From the NCBI GenBank assembly GCA_046263155.1, contig JBHELF010000067.1, forward strand, positions 1 through 23,402: 23,402 nt of DNA. Direction: 5' to 3'. Shown piece by piece: positions 8,034 through 15,378 of this stretch. This DNA comes from DATADF01 sp046263155 (GTDB taxonomy: Bacteria > Actinomycetota > CADDZG01 > WHSQ01). The first letter of the stretch is position 1, and each line of letters starts with the position of its first letter. The notes under the pieces were generated by a model that was given only the letters and a program-made list of their open reading frames with translations, was not told the DNA's origin and did no database searches. The translations under genes were made by a program, and so were the position numbers.

Positions 8034-8759
8034 ATGATGCGGTTGAGGGCGCCTTTAACTCTGATGATTGCTGCGTTCTTGTTGGTCATGCAGAACTTTG
8101 TCTCCGCGGGACCTGCCGTCGTTCGCATCCAACCGGGGTCCCGGATCACGGTGGTTGACCTGGCCGGACCGAACCAGGCGATCGGTAGCTGCTCGGTGGG
8201 GTACGTCTTCGACGGTAAAAGAAAGGTGAAAGGAAAGGTCTTCATCGCAACGGCTGCCCATTGCATGACCGACCCCGGGGACGATGTGATGCTGCTCGAG
8301 ACCGGGGAGGCCTTCGGCGAATATGCCGTCCTCGGCAGTTCAGATAGCGCCGCGACGGACTGGGCCCTGATCGAGGTATTTCCCGAGTATCAGGAGCGCG
8401 TCTCGCCTGCTTTCAAGGGATACCCGCAATATCCAGTCGGTTACACAACGCCCGACGATGCCGCCGCGGGCGACGCGATCCGTCAGACAGATTGGCCGTA
8501 TGGAGGTCTCCCGCGCGAGGCCATCTTGACCGAGATGGACGAGCAGGTCTATGTGCTCGAGGGCCCGGTGATTCCGTTTGACTCCGGTGGCCCACTGGCG
8601 CACATGGACAGCGGCTTCGCGCTGGGACTGGTAAGTCAAGGCCAGGACTGTCCGCTGCCGTCGCTTCATTGCGCCAGCTACACGGGTCCGACGATTCAGA
8701 CCGTGTTGAAGCAGGCGACTGCCGCGGGATTTCCCATCACCCTGCGTACGGTTGAGTAG
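8034..8759 (+). CDS. Exported trypsin-like (S1 family) serine protease
   Basis: This is a 241-residue secreted endopeptidase. The signal peptide has its hydrophobic core at about residues 7-22 and likely cleavage near VSAG. The chymotrypsin-fold triad is complete: His76 in ATAAHC, Asp109 in ATDWAL and Ser184 in FDSGGP. Cys53 and Cys77 match the usual disulfide beside the catalytic histidine. A further cysteine pair follows in GQDCPLPSLHC. The start is one of two tandem ATGs (8034 or 8037) behind GAGGGGAG at 8024-8031. A longer frame from 7947 lacks a ribosome site and would bury the signal peptide. The stop TAG is directly followed by the ATG of CocE copy 2, so the two are probably translated together. 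Specificity is not readable from the sequence. It may produce peptides for the neighbouring hydrolases. Confidence 0.87.
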   Translation: MMRLRAPLTLMIAAFLLVMQNFVSAGPAVVRIQPGSRITVVDLAGPNQAIGSCSVGYVFDGKRKVKGKVFIATAAHCMTDPGDDVMLLETGEAFGEYAVLGSSDSAATDWALIEVFPEYQERVSPAFKGYPQYPVGYTTPDDAAAGDAIRQTDWPYGGLPREAILTEMDEQVYVLEGPVIPFDSGGPLAHMDSGFALGLVSQGQDCPLPSLHCASYTGPTIQTVLKQATAAGFPITLRTVE

Positions 8760-10664
8760 ATGTGCCGATTCGCCACGCGAGCGGCTCTTATCGGCATAGT
8801 CAGCCTGCTGCCGGCGGCCTCGCCGGCATCCGAAACAACCCTCGGTGCTCGCGCGCGGGTGGATCGTCTTGAGCAGCAACAAGTGTGTTCTCACCCCGAT
8901 CCTTGTGGTTACCGCTGGAAGGGTCCCTCGGGGCCTTTCCAGGTTTCCGAGGGCGAGCAAGTCAAATTCGAGAGCTTCGACGGCGTGGAGTTGAGTGGCT
9001 GGGTGTGGCGCCCGGAAGTGAAAGTTCCGGTCCCGGTCGTTTTGATCTCCACCCCTTATCTAGCGACGGGATCCATTCCGTCAGAGCCGCCGGCCGTCGG
9101 CGGTCTTCCTGGGGAGGAGTTCGTCAAAGAGGGATACGCGGTGGCGATCTTCAGTGTCAGGGGTACGGGCGATTCCAGCGGATGTTTCGGGTTCAAGTCG
9201 GAATCAGAGCAGCGCGACCAGAAGGAGCTGGTGGAATGGCTTGCCGAGCAGGAGTGGAGCAACGGTCGCGTCGGGATGATTGGGTTGTCGTACTACGGCA
9301 CTACCCCGGTGATGGCGGCGATCCAAAATCCCTCGGCGTTGAAGACCATCGTGATCGCCGGCACGATCCTTGATGAGTACAACTTCATCCACACACCTCA
9401 GGGAGCACAATTCTTCGAGGGGTCGGGAGTGGGCCCCGCGTTCTCGGTGCAGTACTCACTGGCACCCGCGCTCACTGCCAACAACGGCTCTGAAGAGCGA
9501 TTTGCGACTACCGCCGAGAGACTGTGCGAGGAGCAAGTTGCGGTCAACACCGTCGTTCCCGCCGGAGAGGCCCGCGGACAGAGAGATCCCGCCTACTGGG
9601 AAGAGCGGCGTTTCATCGACCGAGTGCCGGATATCCGGGCCGCGACGTTTGTCGTTCACGGCTTTCTCGACCGTTGGGGATCGGGGCACGCGTTTCAGGA
9701 CGACTGGGCATGGCGCTCGCTTCGCTCTGCGCCGAAGCGGATGTTGCTGGGACAGTGGTGGCACGAGTGGCCCCACCAGAACTTCAGGGATGTTGGATCG
9801 CCTCGGATGTCGGAAAAGGAATGGAAAACCCGCCTGCTCGCGTGGTTTGACTACTGGCTCAAAGGACGCGGCAAGCGCGCCCCCGGCTTGGGCGAGGTCG
9901 ACTTCCAGGACAGCAGCGGCGCCTGGCACACCACAAACGCGTGGCCTCCACCCACAGATCGCGCGAAGGCGAGCATGGTCCGAGTACATGACGAGGTGGT
10001 CTACCTGCGCGCGGGCGAGATCACTCCGAACTCAGGCGATGAAAGTTCGTCCTTTGTCTCGGTCACGCCCGCGTGGCGCGGCGGGACGGACCCGGACTTC
10101 ACGAGCAACGCGAACGGGTGGCGTTTCACTACACCTTGTCCGGACCCAACGCGCCTCGTCTATTTGACCGAACCGACGCGGGAGAGAACCGTGCTCGCGG
10201 GAAACGCGTTTGCGTGGCTGAAAGTGGGCAGCTCGGCGCCCGGCGGCCTCTTCGAGCTTCAGCTCTACGACATGGGTCCGGATTTCGCCTGCGGCGGGCC
10301 GCCTCAGGTCAGCGACGATCTTCGGCCCTTGACGGAGGGGGCCGTCGACCTCCAATTTCACGCATCCGAGGACTACCAGGCGCATCCATTCCCGGTCGAT
10401 GAGCCCACCCACGTGCGCGTGGATCTCGCGAACCTCTCGGAGGTTCTGGAGCCCGAACACCGTCTGGCCCTGGTGATTAGTCACGGCGTGTATTACCGCT
10501 GGGCGTCCGCACACGACTTCTTTCCGATGATCACCATGTATGGGGACGAGACGCCACAAGCGAGCCACCTCGTGCTTCCGGTACTGGCGGGAGGATTCGG
10601 CGGCCGGCCGCCCACGATCCGTTACCCGGCTCGACCCTTCCTGCCAAAATGCTGTAGGGATTGA
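8760..10664 (+). CDS. Exported CocE/NonD family (S15-like) alpha/beta hydrolase, copy 2
   Basis: This 634-residue paralog of the hydrolase at 4359-6287 is alignable over the full length. A signal peptide (about residues 1-24, ending PASPAS) leads into CSHPDPCGYRW with C43 and C49. The core holds VRGTGDSSGCF, GLSYYG with Ser177, HGFLDR with Asp304 and GQWWH with His335, giving an intact Ser-Asp-His triad. The C-terminal jelly-roll-like domain carries GGLFELQLYDMG, THVRVDLANL and EPEHRLALVIS, then ends in PFLPKCC with cysteines 631-632. Its ATG directly abuts the TAG of the protease gene. The presence of two diverged copies in one run suggests different substrate ranges. Prolyl-dipeptidyl peptidase, glutaryl acylase-like and esterase activities all occur in this superfamily, so the exact reaction is open. 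Confidence 0.87.
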   Translation: MCRFATRAALIGIVSLLPAASPASETTLGARARVDRLEQQQVCSHPDPCGYRWKGPSGPFQVSEGEQVKFESFDGVELSGWVWRPEVKVPVPVVLISTPYLATGSIPSEPPAVGGLPGEEFVKEGYAVAIFSVRGTGDSSGCFGFKSESEQRDQKELVEWLAEQEWSNGRVGMIGLSYYGTTPVMAAIQNPSALKTIVIAGTILDEYNFIHTPQGAQFFEGSGVGPAFSVQYSLAPALTANNGSEERFATTAERLCEEQVAVNTVVPAGEARGQRDPAYWEERRFIDRVPDIRAATFVVHGFLDRWGSGHAFQDDWAWRSLRSAPKRMLLGQWWHEWPHQNFRDVGSPRMSEKEWKTRLLAWFDYWLKGRGKRAPGLGEVDFQDSSGAWHTTNAWPPPTDRAKASMVRVHDEVVYLRAGEITPNSGDESSSFVSVTPAWRGGTDPDFTSNANGWRFTTPCPDPTRLVYLTEPTRERTVLAGNAFAWLKVGSSAPGGLFELQLYDMGPDFACGGPPQVSDDLRPLTEGAVDLQFHASEDYQAHPFPVDEPTHVRVDLANLSEVLEPEHRLALVISHGVYYRWASAHDFFPMITMYGDETPQASHLVLPVLAGGFGGRPPTIRYPARPFLPKCCRD

Positions 10665-10684
10665 ATACACGCCGGCCTAGCGAT

Positions 10685-10690
10685 GGGAGG
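10685..10690 (+). promoter_or_regulatory. Ribosome binding site that sets the CoA ligase start
   Basis: GGGAGG lies six bases before the GTG at 10697. It favours that start over an upstream in-frame TTG at 10661 that overlaps the previous stop codon and has no ribosome site. Confidence 0.6.
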
Positions 10691-10696
10691 CGAGCC

Positions 10697-12259
10697 GTGA
10701 TATTTACCAGCCCTCATAAAGAGGTTTCTTATCCGGATGTTCCGTTCACGGATCTGATTCTCGACAAGGCCAAGTCTCTAGGTGACAAGCCGGCTCTCAT
10801 AGACGCGCCCAGCGGACGCACGATCACCTTTTCGGAGCTGAGCAAGGGTATCGACGCGGTCGCGGCGGGGTTGCATGCACGCGGCTTTGGTAAGGGCGAC
10901 GTGTTTGCCATCTATCTTCCGAACCTTCCCGAATACGCGGTCGTGTACCACGCGGTCGCCCGGGTGGGAGGCGCTTCCACGACGGTCAATCCGCTTTACA
11001 CCGCCGAGGAGCTTGCGTTCCAGCTGAACGACGCGGGCGCGAAGTTCCTTTTGACGATTCCTCAGTTCATTGAACCCGCGCTCGAGGCAGCACGGCAATC
11101 TCCGGTCAAAGAAGTGTTCGTTCTCGGAGAGGCCGAAGGAGCTACCCCTCTACAGGAGCTGATGCTTACGGGTGGGGAGATTCCCGACGTCACCATTGCG
11201 CCCGACGATGAGATCGCGCTGCCTTACTCCAGCGGGACAACCGGGCTGCCCAAGGGCGTATTGCTCACCCACCGAAACGTCGTCGCGAACATGCATCAGA
11301 GTGATCCGGTACTGCCCATCGACGAAGACCAGACGTTGATCGCGGTGTTGCCCTTCTTCCACTGCTATGGGCAGCAAGTGATCATGAACTGCGGACTTGC
11401 TCGCGGATCAACGATCGTGAGCCTCCCGCGCTTCGACCTCGAACAATTCCTCAAGGCGATTCAGGATTTCAAGGTCAGTCGCGCCTACTTGGTACCCCCG
11501 ATCCTGCTCGCGCTCGCGAAGCATCCACTGATCGACCAGTTCGACCTTTCTAGTCTCAAGATGATTACCTCAGGTGCAGCGCCCTTAGGAAAAGAGTTGC
11601 AGGAGGCCGTTGTAAAGAGGCTGGAATGCAAGGTGATACAGGGTTACGGCCTGACGGAGACCGGTCCTGTGAGCCATGTCGCGCTGCACTGGGTTGAGCC
11701 GAAGTTCGGGTCGGTCGGGCCGCTCATCCCGAACACGGAAGCGAAGGTGGTGGACGTCGAGACGGGTGCCGAGCTCGGCGCCAACGAAAGAGGCGAGATC
11801 TGCATTCGGGGTCCGCAGATCATGAAGGGCTACCTGAATAACTCGGAAGCAACAGCTCACGCGATCGATGAGGACGCCTTCTTGCACACCGGCGACATCG
11901 GCTATGTCGATGAGGAGGGGTGGTTCTACATCGTCGACCGCCTGAAGGAGCTCATCAAATACAAGGGACTTCAGGTTCCGCCCGCCGAGCTGGAGGCCCT
12001 ACTTCTGACGCATCCGAAGATAACGGACGCCGCGGTGATCGGAGTGCCCGACGAGGAAGCCGGGGAGCTGCCTAAAGCCTTTGTCGTCACGAGCAGCGAG
12101 GTCTCCGAGGACGAGATCAAATCCTTCGTCGCGTCGAAGGTGGCGCCCTACAAGAAGATTCGGCTCGTCGAGTTCGTCGACGAGATCCCGAAGTCGGCTT
12201 CGGGGAAGATTCTTCGTCGTGTCCTAATCCAAAAGGAACGGGCTAAGGCCTCTCAGTAA
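10697..12259 (+). CDS. Adenylate-forming acyl-CoA ligase, 4-coumarate-CoA ligase-like
   Basis: This is a 520-residue cytosolic member of the AMP-binding (ANL) family that activates a carboxylate with ATP and loads it onto CoA. All signature motifs are present: the P-loop-like SSGTTGLPKG (about residues 178-187), YGLTET (317-322), HTGD (397-400), the hinge DRLKE (414-418), YKGLQVPPAELE, and the C-terminal PKSASGKILRR with the catalytic lysine near residue 504. The length is typical. The overall pattern resembles 4-coumarate-CoA ligases and related aryl- or fatty-acid ligases, which cannot be separated by eye. There is no signal peptide. It lies 32 bases after the CocE copy 2 gene and 9 bases before the dipeptidase gene, so it is probably in the same transcript. 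One idea is that it activates an acid released by the secreted hydrolases. Confidence 0.88.
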   Translation: MIFTSPHKEVSYPDVPFTDLILDKAKSLGDKPALIDAPSGRTITFSELSKGIDAVAAGLHARGFGKGDVFAIYLPNLPEYAVVYHAVARVGGASTTVNPLYTAEELAFQLNDAGAKFLLTIPQFIEPALEAARQSPVKEVFVLGEAEGATPLQELMLTGGEIPDVTIAPDDEIALPYSSGTTGLPKGVLLTHRNVVANMHQSDPVLPIDEDQTLIAVLPFFHCYGQQVIMNCGLARGSTIVSLPRFDLEQFLKAIQDFKVSRAYLVPPILLALAKHPLIDQFDLSSLKMITSGAAPLGKELQEAVVKRLECKVIQGYGLTETGPVSHVALHWVEPKFGSVGPLIPNTEAKVVDVETGAELGANERGEICIRGPQIMKGYLNNSEATAHAIDEDAFLHTGDIGYVDEEGWFYIVDRLKELIKYKGLQVPPAELEALLLTHPKITDAAVIGVPDEEAGELPKAFVVTSSEVSEDEIKSFVASKVAPYKKIRLVEFVDEIPKSASGKILRRVLIQKERAKASQ

Positions 12260-12268
12260 TTCATTGCG

Positions 12269-13309
12269 ATGACTGAGGGCCACACATTCGTCGATTGTCA
12301 CAACGACTTTCTGCTGCTGTTTGCGCGGGAGCGAGCTCTGGGCCATTCGGACAGCCTCCGGCGTCGTTTTGTCCCGCAGTTTCGAGAGGCAGGCATCGAC
12401 GTTCAGGTCGCCCCGATCTACATCGAGGCAGAACTACTGCCAGAAGGAGCTTTGCGCCACACCCTGCGTGTGATCGAGCAGTTGACCGAGGAAGTGGAGG
12501 CCACCTCAGACGTCGTGGCTTTGTGTCTGTCCGGCGAAGAGATCGAGCGGGCGGTGGCGCTGAACAAGCTTGCGTTAGTCCTGGCGCTCGAAGGAAGTCA
12601 TGCAATCGGCAGCGACGTCGAGCTGTTTTCGACTGTCTATCGTCTGGGCGTGCGAATGGCCTCGTTCACATGGATGGGAAATACGCCTCTTGCAGGCGGC
12701 AGCGCCGACGGCGACCCCGGAGCCGGGCTCTCTCGGAAAGGGGTCGAAGCCCTAGGCGTCCTAGAAAGCCTGGGCATCGTGATGGATGTATCTCACCTAT
12801 CCCTGCGCAGCACGGCCGATGTCCTCGAGCGGGCCACGCGGCCCGTGGTGGCCTCGCACTCCTCCGCGCGCGCTCTTAAGGATCATCACCGCAACCTGCT
12901 GGACGAACACATGAAGGGCATAGCAGCGAGCGGAGGTGTCATCGGTATCACCGCGATTCCGAGTTTTACCGATCTCGACAAACCCATACTCGACCGCGTC
13001 ATCGACCACATCGTTCACGTGGCCGAGACGGTAAGAATCGATCATGTAGGTATCGGTGCCGATTTCATCCGCGAATACGTTGACGAGGTCTATGCCACCT
13101 ATCCAGACGTTACGATGGAAGGCGTCGACCTACGGGACACAATCGAGGGTCTCGCCTCGCCGGCCGATATTCGGAACCTCGCACCCGCCCTCGAGCGCCG
13201 TAGCTTCTCCGCGACGGAGGTCGCCAAGGTACTCGGTGGCAACTTCCTGCGGGTCTTCGGCGAGGTAATGGGGAAGCCACAGCCCTCCCAAGAACGACAA
13301 GCTTCTTGA
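12269..13309 (+). CDS. M19 membrane-dipeptidase family (renal dipeptidase-type) metallopeptidase
   Basis: This is a 346-residue zinc dipeptidase of the amidohydrolase superfamily. The metal ligands of the family are all visible: His11 and Asp13 in VDCHNDF, bridging Glu108 in LALEGSH, His176 in MDVSHLS and His197 in VASHSS. These are followed by the RNLLDE segment and an aspartate in HVGIGADF. There is no signal peptide, so the enzyme is cytosolic. M19 enzymes hydrolyse dipeptides and accept a D-residue at the C-terminal position, and several bacterial members act on L-D or acyl-D substrates. The gene sits 9 bases from both neighbours and precedes the amino acid racemase. That supports a role in releasing D-amino acids from dipeptides (inference). 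The ATG at 12269 lacks an obvious ribosome site, so expression may rely on coupling to the upstream ligase gene. Confidence 0.9.
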   Translation: MTEGHTFVDCHNDFLLLFARERALGHSDSLRRRFVPQFREAGIDVQVAPIYIEAELLPEGALRHTLRVIEQLTEEVEATSDVVALCLSGEEIERAVALNKLALVLALEGSHAIGSDVELFSTVYRLGVRMASFTWMGNTPLAGGSADGDPGAGLSRKGVEALGVLESLGIVMDVSHLSLRSTADVLERATRPVVASHSSARALKDHHRNLLDEHMKGIAASGGVIGITAIPSFTDLDKPILDRVIDHIVHVAETVRIDHVGIGADFIREYVDEVYATYPDVTMEGVDLRDTIEGLASPADIRNLAPALERRSFSATEVAKVLGGNFLRVFGEVMGKPQPSQERQAS

Positions 13310-13318
13310 GATGAAGCT

Positions 13319-14422
13319 ATGAAAGTCACCGGTGTCGAGCTGATCCGCATCCGCATCCCCCTGGTTGCCCCTTTCCGTACGTCGTTTGGAACCGAGAAGG
13401 ACAGGGACGTACTGCTGCTGCGCGTTGTCACTCCCGACAGCGACGGGTGGGGAGAGTGTGTGGCCGCCAAAAGCCCGCTTTACTCTTCGGAATATCTGCA
13501 AGGTGCCGCCGAGGTCATCAAGAGTTTCCTTTTGCCTCGAATGGCTCGGTCAGGCGACCTGACTGCAGCGGCACTCGCAAATCTCCTAGAACCCATCAAG
13601 GGGCACCGCATGGCCAAAGGTGCGCTTGAGATGGCCGTACTAGATGCAGAGCTGCGGGCTACCGGCACGTCCTTCGCCCGGCGACTGGGGGCGGTGCGAG
13701 ACCGAGTCCCAACCGGGGTGTCGGTCGGAATCATGGATTCGATACCCGAACTTCTGGACGCCGTGGAACTTTTTGTCGACCAGGGTTATCTCCGGATCAA
13801 GCTGAAGATCGAACCGGGCTGGGACGTGGAGGCGGTCCGCGCCGTCCGCGAGAAGTTCGGCGGCATCTTGTTGCAAGTCGACGCCAACACCGCCTACACG
13901 CTCGCCGACGCACGTCACCTTGCGAAGCTGGACCCTTTCGACCTGCTTCTCATTGAGCAACCACTTCCGGAGGATGATCTCTGGGGTCACGCGAAACTCG
14001 CGCGGCAGATCTCCACTCCTATTTGCCTGGACGAGTCCATTACGTCGGCTCGCGGCGCCGCCGACGCGATCGCATTGGGGGCCTGCTCGATCGTCAATAT
14101 CAAAGCCGGGAGAGTCGGTGGGTACCTCGAAGCTGTCAGGGTCCACGAAGTCTGCCGCGCACAGGGGATCCCGGTGTGGTGTGGTGGAATGCTCGAGACG
14201 GGAATCGGCCGTGCCGCAAACGTTGCTCTCGCGGCATTACCGGGCTTTACCCTGCCGGGAGACACCTCGGCCTCCGCTCGCTATTACCGCACCGATCTGA
14301 CGGAACCCTTCGTGCTGGAGGAGGGTCACATCGAGGTGCCTTCAGGTCCCGGTCTGGGGGTGAGCCCGATTCCCGAGGTCCTCAAGGAGATGACACAGTC
14401 GGCTGAATTCATCTCGCTGTAA
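13319..14422 (+). CDS. menC: N-succinylamino acid racemase / o-succinylbenzoate synthase (enolase superfamily)
   Basis: This is a 367-residue enolase-superfamily enzyme of the NSAR/OSBS (type 2 MenC) group. The active-site set is complete: the KxK motif Lys161/Lys163, metal ligands Asp188 (QVDAN), Glu213 (LIEQP) and Asp238 (CLDES), and the second catalytic Lys262 (NIKAGRVGG). The family fingerprint CGGMLETGIGRAAN follows. Members racemise N-succinyl (or other N-acyl) amino acids, make o-succinylbenzoate for menaquinone, or do both. No other menaquinone gene is seen here. The next gene encodes a GNAT acyltransferase and the preceding one a dipeptidase, so the racemase role is preferred over menaquinone synthesis. 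The symbol reflects the family name only. The start at 13319 lies 9 bases after the previous stop, fitting an operon. Confidence 0.88.
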   Translation: MKVTGVELIRIRIPLVAPFRTSFGTEKDRDVLLLRVVTPDSDGWGECVAAKSPLYSSEYLQGAAEVIKSFLLPRMARSGDLTAAALANLLEPIKGHRMAKGALEMAVLDAELRATGTSFARRLGAVRDRVPTGVSVGIMDSIPELLDAVELFVDQGYLRIKLKIEPGWDVEAVRAVREKFGGILLQVDANTAYTLADARHLAKLDPFDLLLIEQPLPEDDLWGHAKLARQISTPICLDESITSARGAADAIALGACSIVNIKAGRVGGYLEAVRVHEVCRAQGIPVWCGGMLETGIGRAANVALAALPGFTLPGDTSASARYYRTDLTEPFVLEEGHIEVPSGPGLGVSPIPEVLKEMTQSAEFISL

Positions 14423-14478
14423 AGAGGCGGCGGCCATTTGGGTGGTCAGACGAAAGCCCTCCCGGTCCTTCATGGAAC

Positions 14479-15378
14479 GTGACAACATCGGCGTACCTCT
14501 CACCTGAGACATTGGGAAACGTGGCGATCAACTTGACCGACATTTCATTTACCGAGCGGGCAGAGCGGGCCGCGGACCTGGCAGCCGCGCGTGCCGGTGT
14601 GCTCGTGCATGTTCTGAGCGAGCAGCATGAGATCGATGCCGCCGAGAGATTGCTCTCGGAAATTTGGAGCATCAACGGGCAGGTTGTTGTCCCCGCGAAC
14701 TTGATGAAGGCCATGCTGCACAGCGGCAACTATGTGAGTGGCGCGCTGGCGGATGGCCAGCTCGTGGGGACATCAATCGGATTCTTGGGGCGGAGGAAAG
14801 GAAGCCTTCATCTCCACTCCCACATCACAGGGGTTTCCCCCGCGCTCCAAGGCCGTCACGTCGGATTCGCTCTCAAACAGCACCAGCGCGCCTGGGCACT
14901 TCGAAACGGACTCGAGGAGATCGTCTGGACCTTCGATCCTTTGGTACGAAGGAACGGCTACTTCAACATCACGAAGTTGGGGGCCGAGATAGTCGATTAC
15001 AAAGCCAATTTCTACGGTGAGATGCGCGACGATATCAACGCCGATGACGATTCCGACAGATGCGTCGTTTTATGGCGATTAGCTTCTGACCGAGCCGCCG
15101 ATGCGTCGGAGGGACGCGGCGGCGCTCAGATTGCCTCCGAAGCGGCCATCGTTGTCCTTAGCCAGAACGCCGAGGGTGGGCCGAGCCCGAGCCTTGAACT
15201 CGGAGAGCTTCTGTTTGCACAGATTCCGGACGACATCGTGAGTCTGCGACGCAGCAACAAGGATCAAGCCGCTCAGTGGCGGCAAGCTTTGCGTGAGGTT
15301 TTCGAATGGGCCTTCGCAGAGAAGTACCGCGTAACCGGGATGACTAAGGACGGTGGCTATCTTCTGAGCCGGTCCTGA
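14479..15378 (+). CDS. COG3375-type GNAT acyltransferase, likely partner of the racemase
   Basis: This 299-residue protein has a GNAT fold in its N-terminal two thirds. The CoA-binding stretch GVSPALQGRHVGFALK spans about residues 118-133. The segment WTFDPLVRRNGYFNITKLGA (150-169) and the following NFYGEM are typical of the COG3375 predicted acetyltransferases. In Geobacillus kaustophilus a GNAT succinyltransferase, an NSAR and a desuccinylase convert D- to L-amino acids. This gene may fill the acyl-transfer step here (inference; the family of the known enzyme may differ). The start is uncertain. A GTG at 14479 gives the longest product, but an in-frame GTG at 14521 is also possible, and neither has a strong ribosome site. 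The last 22 bases overlap the 3' end of the convergent PucR gene. The 56-base gap to the racemase gene is short enough for one transcript. Confidence 0.8.
   Translation: MTTSAYLSPETLGNVAINLTDISFTERAERAADLAAARAGVLVHVLSEQHEIDAAERLLSEIWSINGQVVVPANLMKAMLHSGNYVSGALADGQLVGTSIGFLGRRKGSLHLHSHITGVSPALQGRHVGFALKQHQRAWALRNGLEEIVWTFDPLVRRNGYFNITKLGAEIVDYKANFYGEMRDDINADDDSDRCVVLWRLASDRAADASEGRGGAQIASEAAIVVLSQNAEGGPSPSLELGELLFAQIPDDIVSLRRSNKDQAAQWRQALREVFEWAFAEKYRVTGMTKDGGYLLSRS

Noticed and set aside
9370..10167. A 265-codon open frame within CocE copy 2 in another plus-strand frame
   Set aside because: Ser/Arg/Thr-rich low-order composition and no ribosome site. The CocE frame carries conserved catalytic motifs over the same bases.
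13319..14422. Assigning the racemase gene to menaquinone synthesis
   Set aside because: No other men gene is in the window, while a dipeptidase and a GNAT flank it. A dual function cannot be excluded.
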